Part shown: in pieces, positions 44,585 to 51,599 of the stretch
Numbering within the stretch: the first letter of the stretch is position 1
Layout: each line of letters opens with the position of its first letter
From: SXXH01 sp041165735
GTDB lineage: Bacteria; Planctomycetota; UBA1135; GCA-002686595
Reading direction: 5' to 3'
Length of the DNA stretch: 64,000 nucleotides
NCBI GenBank assembly: GCA_046341775.1
Contig: JBKDQQ010000211.1
Coordinates: forward strand, 20,829 to 84,828
The notes under the pieces: generated by a model
The model's input: only the letters and a program-made list of their open reading frames with translations
Database searches by the model: none
What the model was told of the DNA's origin: nothing
Position numbers and translations under genes: made by a program

Positions 44585-44619
44585 CAGCCGGGCCCGGTCC
44601 GGGCCGCGCGCTCGCTACC

Positions 44620-45603
44620 ATGCGCCATCGCATGGATCCCCGCAACTCCCGGCACGCGCGCGCGGCGGCGCGCCTGGCTTGTTGCGTGGCGCTCGTGCTC
44701 GCCGGCTGCGCGGCGACCCCGGACGCGCCGCGCCAAGCGCGCGCCGACTCGCCCTCCGTCGTGGCGTCCTCGGACCTGCCGGCGCGCGAGCGCGCGACGC
44801 TCGAGGCGTGGCGCAAGGGCGGCGCGGCGTGGGAGATCGAGCGCGAACGCGTGCGCAAGGACCCTGAACTGGCGCGCTTCCTCGTGCAGAACGCGGCGCG
44901 CGAGATGGTGGCGAGCTTCGAGCGTTCGCGCCTGGTGAACCAGCCCGTCAAGGACGGGCCCTTCGAGCGCGCGCAGGCGGAGCTCGCGGCCCTGCCCGAG
45001 CACTCCATCCCGTTGCTCGTCGAGTCGCTGCGCCTCAAGGACGGCGTGGTGGCGTTCCTCGCGGCCGACGTGCTGGAGCGCATCGGCGTCGCGGCGATCG
45101 AGCCGGTGCTGGCGCTCTCGCTCGACGAGCGCGCCGAGACGCGCCGGCGCGCCATCGAACTCGTCGGCCGCCTGCCGGGCGCGGGCGCGGACGAGGCGTC
45201 CGTGCTGGAGCGCACGGGCGAACTGGCCCTGTCGGATCCGCAGTGGATCGTGCGCGCGCAGGCGGCGCAGTCCTTGGCGCTGCGCGCGCGTCAAGCAAAC
45301 CAGACAGCGTGGGCCACGGGCGCCTTGTGCCGCCTGCTGCGCGACGAGGATCCGGCCGTCGCCTTGGCCGCGGCGGAGGGCCTGACCTGGCTCGCCGAGC
45401 CACGCAGCTTCGAGCGCGTGCTCGGCGCCTTGGAGGCGGCCCCCGAGCGCGGCGAGCCGCGCCTCGTGGCGGAGCTGGAGCGCACGCTGGCGGCGATCGC
45501 GGGGGACCAGCGCCGGCGCAGCGTGCCGCAGTGGCGCTCCTTCTGGCAGGCCGAGGGCAGGCGCCTGCTCGACCAGTCCAAGGGACCCGATCGCGCCCCT
45601 TGA
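44620..45603 (+). CDS. HEAT-repeat-like lipoprotein
   Basis: A 327-residue exported protein with a hydrophobic segment ending in LAGC (lipobox). The mature part is alpha-helical with HEAT/PBS-like units: 'FLAADVLERIGVAAIEPVLAL', 'RRRAIELVGRLPGAGADEA', 'IVRAQAAQSLALRARQANQT' and 'VALAAAEGLTWLAEPRSFERVL'. Start ATG at 44620 or at 44632 (MDPRNS); both keep the signal. It follows the GT4 gene by 35 bp, a gap that contains the dyad GGCCCGGTCCGGGCC, so it may form its own unit. The function is unknown. Confidence 0.7.
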   Translation: MRHRMDPRNSRHARAAARLACCVALVLAGCAATPDAPRQARADSPSVVASSDLPARERATLEAWRKGGAAWEIERERVRKDPELARFLVQNAAREMVASFERSRLVNQPVKDGPFERAQAELAALPEHSIPLLVESLRLKDGVVAFLAADVLERIGVAAIEPVLALSLDERAETRRRAIELVGRLPGAGADEASVLERTGELALSDPQWIVRAQAAQSLALRARQANQTAWATGALCRLLRDEDPAVALAAAEGLTWLAEPRSFERVLGALEAAPERGEPRLVAELERTLAAIAGDQRRRSVPQWRSFWQAEGRRLLDQSKGPDRAP

Positions 45604-45670
45604 GGCCGCGCGTCCAAGCCGCGCTCCGGTCGGCACTTGGACGGCGCGCCCGGGCGCGACCCGCGGGGCA

Positions 45671-45699
45671 TGGACACCCCCGTCCGTCCCGCGTACAAC
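45671..45699 (+). promoter_or_regulatory. Candidate sigma70 promoter for the CxxC protein gene
   Basis: TGGACA (45671-45676, 5 of 6 consensus bases) and TACAAC (45694-45699) are spaced by exactly 17 bp and lie 38 bp before the ATG at 45738. It is one of the better promoter matches in the window. Confidence 0.5.
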
Positions 45700-45737
45700 C
45701 TGATGCGCCCTGCAGGACGCGAGGAGCTCGAGACCCG

Positions 45738-46364
45738 ATGTCGGAATGGAAGTTCAGACGGCGCACAGGCGCCTGCACCGCGTGCAACTCGGTCTTCGAG
45801 GACGGCGCGCGGCACGCCTCCGTGCTGTCGATCTCCGACGATTCCCTCGCGCGCGAGGACTTGTGCCTCGTCTGCTGGCAGGGACGCGCGGAGGCGGACG
45901 CCGGAGCCGCGCAGGCGGGACGCGCGGACGAACTCGTCCATTGGTTCACGCGCCATCGCGCCGGCAAGCGCGGCATGCAGCTCGACCTGCCCACGCTCGA
46001 GGCCGTGTTCCTGCGCCTCGAAGGCCGCACCGAGCCCAAGCTGAGCGAGTTGCGCTATCTCTTGTGCTTGCTGCTCATGCGCAAGAAGCGCCTGAAGATC
46101 GACCGCATCCTGCGCGGCGAGGGCGAACAAGGCGAATCGATGCTCGTCCACCGGCCGCGCCGCAAGGAGAGCTTGCGCGTGTGGGTCTACGACTTCTCCG
46201 CGGAGCGCATGGAGGCCTTGAAGGGCGACCTGCTCGCCTTGTTCGAGGGCGCCGACGCCTCGCTGGTCGGAGATCTCTCCAACGCGACCTCGAGCGGGCC
46301 GGCCGAGGCCGAATCCGAGGACTCCGCAGCGGCCGACGCGGACGTCGTCTCCACGCGCGCCTGA
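45738..46364 (+). CDS. Zinc-ribbon-like protein of unknown function
   Basis: A 208-residue soluble protein. Two CxxC pairs (C13-x2-C16 in 'TGACTACNSVF' and C43-x2-C46 in 'DLCLVCWQGR') suggest one zinc ribbon. A helical middle follows, with 'LDLPTLEAVFLRLEGR' and the basic 'YLLCLLLMRKKRLKIDRIL', then a strand-rich part with 'RKESLRVWVYDFSAERM'. An acidic Ala/Glu/Ser tail of about 40 residues ends the chain. I have the impression of similar unannotated proteins in other planctomycetes. A good promoter-like site precedes it and a hairpin follows its stop, so it is probably a single-gene unit. The function is not known. Confidence 0.7.
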   Translation: MSEWKFRRRTGACTACNSVFEDGARHASVLSISDDSLAREDLCLVCWQGRAEADAGAAQAGRADELVHWFTRHRAGKRGMQLDLPTLEAVFLRLEGRTEPKLSELRYLLCLLLMRKKRLKIDRILRGEGEQGESMLVHRPRRKESLRVWVYDFSAERMEALKGDLLALFEGADASLVGDLSNATSSGPAEAESEDSAAADADVVSTRA

Positions 46365-46369
46365 CGATC

Positions 46370-46388
46370 GACCGCCGCAGCGGCGGTC
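46370..46388 (+). terminator. Hairpin after the CxxC protein gene
   Basis: GACCGCCG-CAG-CGGCGGTC is a perfect 8-bp stem with a 3-nt loop, starting 5 bp after the stop codon. No T-run follows, but position and strength suit a terminator or mRNA end. Confidence 0.5.
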
Positions 46389-46506
46389 GTCCGAGATCGA
46401 CTTGAACGGCGCAGGTGGCGGACGCCTACGGCCGGCTCCAATCGGTTCGCCCGGCAGGTGCCTACTTCCCGGGTTGCGCGCGCGAGCATGCACGCGCCCA
46501 TGCCAC

Positions 46507-46554
46507 GGAGCCACGGAGTCACGGAGCCAAGGAGCCAAGGAGCCAAGGAGCCAC
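46507..46554 (+). repeat. 8-bp tandem repeat, six copies
   Basis: The unit GGAGCCAA or a one- or two-base variant (GGAGCCAC, GGAGTCAC) occurs six times head to tail. The last five bases before it belong to a further partial copy. Because 8 is not a multiple of three, it would give different peptides in each frame, which argues against coding. Such short-unit arrays are prone to length change. Confidence 0.85.
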
Positions 46555-46721
46555 GATGCTCCCATGCCCCGCTGCCTCGGTGGGGCAGAGTGGGGGACAG
46601 GTCGAGACCGCAGCCGCGTGGGGCGAAGTGGGGACCAAGCACCCAGTCGCGGTTTGTCTCGAATACCCCGTCCCCGCGGGGGCGCAGGAGGCGGAGTGCG
46701 CGGCGAGACTGTCGTGCCAAG

Positions 46722-46776
46722 CCTGTCGCGTCGACACGGGCCTGTCGCGTCGACACCGCCTGCCGCGTCGACACGG
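46722..46776 (+). repeat. Three spaced copies of CCTGyCGCGTCGACAC
   Basis: Copies begin at 46722, 46741 and 46759 (periods 19 and 18 bp). Each contains the palindrome CGCGTCGACA/GTCGAC. It could be a binding-site array or part of a decayed repeat; nothing nearby decides this. Confidence 0.7.
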
Positions 46777-47010
46777 GGCCAGCCTCGACCTTGCGAGATG
46801 GCCCGCAGGTGCCGATGGGCCGGCGGATGGTGGGTTTGCAAGTCCTTTTCATTGAATGCTTTAGGTGCACGCTCGTCGATCGCGGGCAGGCGGGATTCGA
46901 CTGGCCACGCAGGGTCTTGCGAAGGCTGCGCGCCGGGTCGGCGCGCATCTGGAGGGGTCCACAGCAGGCCGCGTCAGGGACGGAACTGCCGCTTTTTCAG
47001 GCCTTCCAAG

Positions 47011-47033
47011 GAAAAAAATGAAAAATTTTTTTC
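47011..47033. other. AT-rich island in GC-rich DNA
   Basis: A run of seven A, then TG, five A and seven T (47012-47032), bounded by G and C, is the most AT-rich spot of the window. A shorter T5 run sits at 46993-46997. It could be bent DNA, an upstream promoter element, or a terminator/U-tract for an RNA read from the left. Confidence 0.6.
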
Positions 47034-47201
47034 AGCGCCGCGCCCCCTGCCCAGCACGTCGATGGGCTGCCCTGATCCACAATCCCTAGTGGGTTCGTCG
47101 CGTGCTCCCTCCGATTGCTTGTTGTAGGTGGCTTGCTGACCGGCCGCGACGGAGTGGCCGTGGTGGTCCCAGAAGCAAGGCGAGGGCCTCTTCTGCCGCG
47201 A

Positions 47202-47222
47202 AAGTGACTTGCGGTGTCACTT
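47202..47222. promoter_or_regulatory. Inverted repeat in mraZ upstream region
   Basis: AAGTGAC (47202-47208) and GTCACTT (47216-47222) are perfect inverted repeats with a 7-bp gap (TTGCGGT). TTGCGG (47209-47214) and AAGAAT (47233-47238), 18 bp apart, are a possible though weak -35/-10 pair. The dyad therefore overlaps a plausible promoter and may be an operator. Confidence 0.35.
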
Positions 47223-47245
47223 GGTGGGTGGGAAGAATGCGCTTG

Positions 47246-47270
47246 TGTTGATCAGTGGGAACAAGTGGGA
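47246..47270 (+). promoter_or_regulatory. MraZ-type TGGGN box array
   Basis: TGGGA at 47256-47260 and again at 47266-47270 are separated by 5 bp, with a degenerate copy TGTTG at 47246-47250 in the same 10-bp register. Extra TGGGT/TGGGA words overlap at 47225-47233. The known E. coli MraZ site is three TGGGN repeats with 5-bp spacers upstream of its own gene. The position 93 bp before the mraZ start fits autoregulation. Confidence 0.6.
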
Positions 47271-47350
47271 GTTGGGGTGCCGTACGAGCGCGCTCGGTGG
47301 GGGCTGTGGCGCGCTCGTCGGCACCTCGCCCCTCCCACGATTCCACGAGG

Positions 47351-47356
47351 GGAGGG
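47351..47356 (+). promoter_or_regulatory. Ribosome binding site of mraZ
   Basis: GGAGGG lies 6 bp before the GTG at 47363, within GAGGGGAGGG. Clear Shine-Dalgarno sequences are rare in this window, so it decides in favour of this GTG over the in-frame start at 47255. Confidence 0.6.
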
Positions 47357-47362
47357 TTCACC

Positions 47363-47821
47363 GTGTTCTTCGGTGAATCCTCCCACTCTTTGGATGCCAA
47401 GGGACGGGTGACCGTCCCGAAGCGCTTCCTGGAGGGCTTGACGCGCAACGCCGAGGGCAACCTCGTCGTGATCCTGTCCGCGGGACAGGACGGCTGCGTC
47501 TACCTGTACTCGAAGCCGGGGTTCGAGGCGACCATCGCGCGCCTCAACCTCGCCACGTTCGCGGGGGAAGAGCAGCGCGCGGCGCAGCGTCTCCTGTTTC
47601 GTTCCTCGTTCGAAGTCGAGCTCGATTCCGCCGGACGCGTGCTCGTCCCCGAACGACTCCGCAGCGGGGCGCGCCTCGCCGGAGAGGTGTTGATGATCGG
47701 CGTGAACGATCACGCCGAAGTGTGGGCCAAGGATGTGTGGGAGCGCTACGAAGCCACCCACGCCAAGGCCCTCGACAACATCGATCGGATCCTCGGTTCG
47801 GCCGGGACGGCCAAAGGATGA
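47363..47821 (+). CDS. mraZ: Transcriptional regulator MraZ
   Basis: A 152-residue DNA-binding repressor that heads the division and cell-wall cluster. It shows the two swapped-hairpin AbrB-like halves typical of MraZ: 'SHSLDAKGRVTVPKRF' near the N-terminus and 'EVELDSAGRVLVPERLR' near the middle. Each has the conserved D-x-K/A-GR-x-x-(I/V)P core. The later 'AEVWAKDVWERYEA' also fits. GTG at 47363 is chosen from the ribosome binding site 6 bp upstream and the usual protein length. It probably binds the TGGGA boxes 5' of its gene. rsmH follows after 3 bp. Confidence 0.92.
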   Translation: MFFGESSHSLDAKGRVTVPKRFLEGLTRNAEGNLVVILSAGQDGCVYLYSKPGFEATIARLNLATFAGEEQRAAQRLLFRSSFEVELDSAGRVLVPERLRSGARLAGEVLMIGVNDHAEVWAKDVWERYEATHAKALDNIDRILGSAGTAKG

Positions 47822-47824
47822 TCG

Positions 47825-48790
47825 GTGGGCTTCTCGGTGGTCGAGCGCGAATCCATGGCGGAGGCTGGGTCTGGCGGGGAGCGGGTGCACATCCCCGTCC
47901 TGCCGGAGGCGGTGCTCGCGGCCTTCGCGCGCATCGCGCCTGAGCTCGACGGCGGCTGGATCGTCGACGGCACCGTCGGCATGGGCGGCCACGCGGAGTT
48001 GCTGCTCGAGTCGCGCGCGGGGATGCGCCTGCTCGGTTGCGACCAGGATCCGGCGGCGTTGGATCTGGCGGGCGCGCGCCTCGCGCGCTTCGCCGGTCGC
48101 TTCGAGCTGCGTCGCGCGCGCTTGAGCGAGCTCGAGGGCCTGCTCGAGCGCGAGGGCTTCGCGCCGGTCGCGGGCATCCTCGTCGACCTGGGCGTGTCGT
48201 CGCTGCAGCTGGACACCAAGGCGCGCGGCTTCAGCTTCCAGCAGGACGGGCCGCTGGACATGCGCATGGATCCGGCGCGCGGGACCACGGCGGCCGATCT
48301 GGTCAACCATCTCGACGAGGCGGCGCTGGCGGACCTGATCTTCGCCGAGGGCGAGGAGCCCCGCGCGCGTCGCATCGCCAAGGCGATCGTCGAAGGGCGT
48401 CGCCGCGCGCCGTTCCTGCGCACGCTGGCGTTGGCCGATTGCGTGGCCCAGGCCGCCGGTCGCGCCGGCGGCAAGATCCATCCCGCGACGCTGACCTTCC
48501 AGGCCCTGCGCCGCGCGGTGAACGCGGAGCATGCCGAGCTCGAGGCGGTCCTCGCATGCGCGCGCGCCAGGTTGGCGCCGGGCGGCGTGTTCGTCGCCAT
48601 CTCGTTCCACTCGCTCGAGGACGGCGTGGTCAAGCGCTTCCTCGCGGCGCGCGCCAGGGAGGACGGCTGGGAGCTCCTCTCGAAGAAGCCGGTCGAGGCG
48701 GACCACCACGAGCGTCGCGCGAATCCGCGGGCGCGTTCGGCGCGGCTGCGCGCGGCGTCGCGTCCATCGTCTCCGGAGGTGCGGGCGTGA
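47825..48790 (+). CDS. rsmH: 16S rRNA m4C1402 methyltransferase RsmH (MraW)
   Basis: Methylates the N4 of C1402 in 16S rRNA. Features of the family are the opening 'HIPVLPEAVLAAF', the SAM site 'DGTVGMGGHAELLLE', 'GILVDLGVSSLQLD', 'GFSFQQDGPLDMRMDP', 'RRIAKAIVEGRR', 'TFQALRRAVNAE' and 'FVAISFHSLEDGVVKRF', all in order across 321 residues. The GTG at 47825 gives about 15 residues before the first motif; ATG at 47855 is an alternative start. The stop overlaps the FtsL-like gene by 4 bp (GTGA). It is the second gene of the cluster, as in most bacteria. Confidence 0.94.
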   Translation: MGFSVVERESMAEAGSGGERVHIPVLPEAVLAAFARIAPELDGGWIVDGTVGMGGHAELLLESRAGMRLLGCDQDPAALDLAGARLARFAGRFELRRARLSELEGLLEREGFAPVAGILVDLGVSSLQLDTKARGFSFQQDGPLDMRMDPARGTTAADLVNHLDEAALADLIFAEGEEPRARRIAKAIVEGRRRAPFLRTLALADCVAQAAGRAGGKIHPATLTFQALRRAVNAEHAELEAVLACARARLAPGGVFVAISFHSLEDGVVKRFLAARAREDGWELLSKKPVEADHHERRANPRARSARLRAASRPSSPEVRA

Positions 48791-49113
48791 GCACTCGGTC
48801 CACCCTGTCGATCGGCTTGTCGCTGGGCGCGATGGCGCTGGCGGTCGCGACCGCGGGCGTGCAGTCGCACAACCGCGCCGAGGCGGATCGCCTCGCGCGC
48901 CAGTACACGACGATCAAGCTCATCGAAGCCGTCAACGACGAGCGCGCCGCGCAGATCGTGGCCATGGACCACGAGCCCGCGCAGGCCGGCGCCGATGGCA
49001 AGCAGGAGAAGTCCGCGCCGGCCGCGCCGGTGCGCAAGGGGCGGCCGGCCGAGGTGCGCGTCGAGCAGCGGCAGGCGTCGGAGCGCGTGCAGCGCGCCAA
49101 GGGGGTGCTGTGA
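48787..49113 (+). CDS. FtsL-like small bitopic membrane protein
   Basis: A 108-residue protein between rsmH and ftsI, the standard place of ftsL. It has one membrane helix near the N-terminus (about 6-25, 'LSIGLSLGAMALAVATAGV'), then a helical segment 'RAEADRLARQYTTIKLIEAV' able to form a coiled coil, and a Lys/Arg/Glu/Pro-rich tail. FtsL proteins are poorly conserved, so the call rests on topology and context. The start overlaps the rsmH stop by 4 bp, and its stop overlaps the ftsI start by one base (TGATG). Confidence 0.6.
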   Translation: MSTRSTLSIGLSLGAMALAVATAGVQSHNRAEADRLARQYTTIKLIEAVNDERAAQIVAMDHEPAQAGADGKQEKSAPAAPVRKGRPAEVRVEQRQASERVQRAKGVL

Positions 49114-51599
49114 TGGAGTCGCTGGAGCCCGGGCCGGGCCTCGAGCCGGCGCGCGTCGCCGCGCCCGCCGAGGCGGACAACGTCGTGCTGCGTTCGGCGT
49201 TCTTCGTCAGCGCGCTGATCGGCGTGGTGTTCGCGCTCGTCGGATTGCGCGCGCTCTTCCTCGCGGTCGTGCCCGATGGCGAGCAGCCGGCCCTGGCGCG
49301 CGACTCGGCCGTCGAACCGGTGCCCTTCGACCTGCGCGACAGCGGCGGCGTGCCGCTCGCGACCACCGTCGAGTACCTCGAGCTGACCGCGTCGCCCACC
49401 GCGTTGTGGCAGGCGCACACGCCGAGCATGTTCACGCCCAAGCTCGCGGGGCTCCTGGGCGTGTCCGAGGAGCGCCTGCTCGAGCGCTTGATGCCCGACT
49501 ACGAGGGCGGCTGGGTCGTGGCCAAGGGCTCGCCCTTCCCGCTCGGGGAGGACGCGGCGTCGCGCGTGCGCGAGTGGTTGCGGACCGGCCGCGCGGGCGA
49601 TGCCGACGAGAGCGGCGAACCCGTGCGCGGCATGCAGCTCGTCGCCGACCAGGCGAAGGGCGGCTGGACGCTGCGCTGGAACCCCTTCGAGGTGCTGTCG
49701 AACGAGGAGCGCCGGCGGCAGGGCTTCAAGGAGAAGACCAACCCGGTGCGCTGGACCATGCGGCTCGCCGACGACTTGTCGTGGTGCATCCACGGCGAGC
49801 GCCTGGCGTCGGGCCGCGCGCAGGACGACTTCCGCAACAAGCTCTGGGCGGCGTTGATGCCCACCGGCCACAAGGTGGTGATGCGCGAAGTGCCGCCGGC
49901 CCTGGTCGAGTCGGTCCACAAGCTCCTCTCCGACGAGGCGGTGCAGCCGCACCAGATGGAGCTCGTGCGGCACAAGAAGCGCGCCTACCCGGCGCGCACG
50001 GACGAGGACGCGCTGGCGGTCGTGGGCGCGTGGGGCGTGTACGAGAGGGACGCGGCGCGCGAGAAGGCGCGCGAGTCGCTCGGCCTGCCGATGGACGAGG
50101 CGGCGTGGAGCGCGGCGGACAGGGTCGACCACGAGGAGCTGTACGAAGCCCTCGTGCACCTGCCGCGCCCGCGCAGCGGACTCGAGCTGGCCGTCGAGCG
50201 CATGCTGCGCAGCCCCGAGTACAGCACCTGGGTCAGGCGCGATGGCGAGCGCTACCGCAGCGAACGCCGCTCGGCGGCGCGCACGAACGGACGCGCGCCC
50301 GGCTACCAGCACTTCGTCGCGCTCGAGGCCGCCGACGAGCCCGTGCAGGTCGAGACGACCTTGGAGCTCCCCGTCCAGTCGACCCTGCGCGCCCAGTTGG
50401 CGCGCACGCTGGAGGAGAAGGAGCCGGCGCTCGCCATGGGCATCGTGGTCGACGTGGCGAGCGGCGACGTGCTGGCCGTCGAGTCGGCCAACCCCTACGG
50501 CTACGGCGGGTTCGCGCCCCTTCAGCACGTCTTCACGCCCGGCTCGACGATGAAGGCGATCGTCATGGCCTCCGCGCTGCACGAGGGCGTGGTGTCGCCG
50601 GGCGAGGTCTTCGACGCCGGCCATGGCAAGTACGCCTACAACGGCCGCAAGATCAACGAGGCCGAGGGCGGCGACGAGTGGGGGCGGGCGACCGCCACCG
50701 AGGGCCTGGCCTTCTCGCTCAACTCGGTCATGGTCCAGATCGGCACGCGCCTCGACGGCGCGGTGCTCGAGGAGCACTTCCGCGACCTGGGATACGGCCG
50801 CGCGCCTGGGGCCGGCCTGTCGCACGAGCGCACGGGCATGGTGCCGCTCCTCTCGAAGGCGCGCAACAAGACCTGGTCGCACGCCTCGACCTGCTTCGGC
50901 CACGAGATGCACGTGACCTTGTGGCAGCACGCGACGGCGCTCGCCACCTTGCTGCGCGGCGGACACTACCGGCCCTTGCGCCTCGTGCGGGCCGTCGAGC
51001 AGTACGGCGCGCGGCGCGAGATCCCGCTGGTCGCCGACCATCCGTTGCAGGAGCGCGACTCGCTCTCCGCGGAGGCTTGCAAGCAGGTGCGGGAAATGAT
51101 GTATGTGGGCGCGAAGATCGGCACCGGAAAGGCACTGCGGCGCGACGACATGGTGATGGGGACGAAGACGGGCACCGCCCAGAAGGTGCCCGGTGAAATC
51201 TGCTTGCACGTGGAGCTCTCCCACATCAGGTCCCACGGCTGCAGGGGCGAGTCGGCCTGCCGCGCCGCCATGCGCAACCAGAGCGCGCACCCGGGCAAGT
51301 CCTGCTACACCTCGTCGATCTGCATCTTCGGTCGCCTGCCCGGCGGCGGCCGCGAAGTGATGGTGCTGTACGTCGTCGAGGAGCCCAAGAAGGGCGGTCG
51401 CTTCGGTTCGACGATCGCCGGACCGGGCGCGTTGGCCGTCTTGCGCGAGGCGCTGGGCTTGACGCGCGGCGGCGTCGACGCGGTCCTGCTCGACGACGAG
51501 GGCTTCCAGGTCCTGCAACCGCAAGGCGAGCTCAAGCAGAGGATCACCAAGGGAGCCCACGACCATCCGTGGGCGGAGGATGCGCATGCAACCCGCTGA
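49113..51599 (+). CDS. ftsI: Class B penicillin-binding protein (FtsI-like transpeptidase)
   Basis: An 828-residue monofunctional transpeptidase that cross-links peptidoglycan with the SEDS polymerase encoded downstream. One N-terminal membrane helix (about 27-50) is followed by a large non-catalytic region. The catalytic motifs are SxxK as S478-TM-K481, SxN as S535-L-N537 and KTG as K685-T-G687. About 300 residues lie between the pedestal start and the transpeptidase, longer than in E. coli FtsI (588 residues in total). After KTGTAQK an insert of about 40 residues carries five Cys (697, 710, 716, 731 and 737), not usual at this place. A disulphide or metal site beside the active site is possible. 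Confidence 0.9.
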   Translation: MESLEPGPGLEPARVAAPAEADNVVLRSAFFVSALIGVVFALVGLRALFLAVVPDGEQPALARDSAVEPVPFDLRDSGGVPLATTVEYLELTASPTALWQAHTPSMFTPKLAGLLGVSEERLLERLMPDYEGGWVVAKGSPFPLGEDAASRVREWLRTGRAGDADESGEPVRGMQLVADQAKGGWTLRWNPFEVLSNEERRRQGFKEKTNPVRWTMRLADDLSWCIHGERLASGRAQDDFRNKLWAALMPTGHKVVMREVPPALVESVHKLLSDEAVQPHQMELVRHKKRAYPARTDEDALAVVGAWGVYERDAAREKARESLGLPMDEAAWSAADRVDHEELYEALVHLPRPRSGLELAVERMLRSPEYSTWVRRDGERYRSERRSAARTNGRAPGYQHFVALEAADEPVQVETTLELPVQSTLRAQLARTLEEKEPALAMGIVVDVASGDVLAVESANPYGYGGFAPLQHVFTPGSTMKAIVMASALHEGVVSPGEVFDAGHGKYAYNGRKINEAEGGDEWGRATATEGLAFSLNSVMVQIGTRLDGAVLEEHFRDLGYGRAPGAGLSHERTGMVPLLSKARNKTWSHASTCFGHEMHVTLWQHATALATLLRGGHYRPLRLVRAVEQYGARREIPLVADHPLQERDSLSAEACKQVREMMYVGAKIGTGKALRRDDMVMGTKTGTAQKVPGEICLHVELSHIRSHGCRGESACRAAMRNQSAHPGKSCYTSSICIFGRLPGGGREVMVLYVVEEPKKGGRFGSTIAGPGALAVLREALGLTRGGVDAVLLDDEGFQVLQPQGELKQRITKGAHDHPWAEDAHATR

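Larger units (their letters stand above)
46365..47362. other. About 1 kb gene-free region upstream of mraZ
   Basis: Open frames here are Arg/Ser/Pro-rich on both strands and shaped by simple repeats, so I call no protein. The region holds a terminator-like hairpin (46370), an 8-bp tandem repeat (46507), an 18-19-bp repeat with GTCGAC cores (46722), an AT-rich island (47011), a dyad (47202) and MraZ-type boxes (47246). It is the longest gene-free stretch in the window and may include a small RNA or remains of a mobile or simple-repeat element. Confidence 0.55.

Noticed and set aside
46893..46901. GGATTCGAC, a string found near the 5' end of tmRNA
   Set aside because: No tRNA-like 3' half (T-arm and CCA) or tag reading frame could be found within the following 400 bases, so the match is probably chance.
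46402..47127. Open frames of 140-240 codons in the repeat-rich gap upstream of mraZ
   Set aside because: They are driven by 8-bp and 18-bp repeats, are Arg/Ser/Pro-rich in every frame, and lack any motif or start signal.
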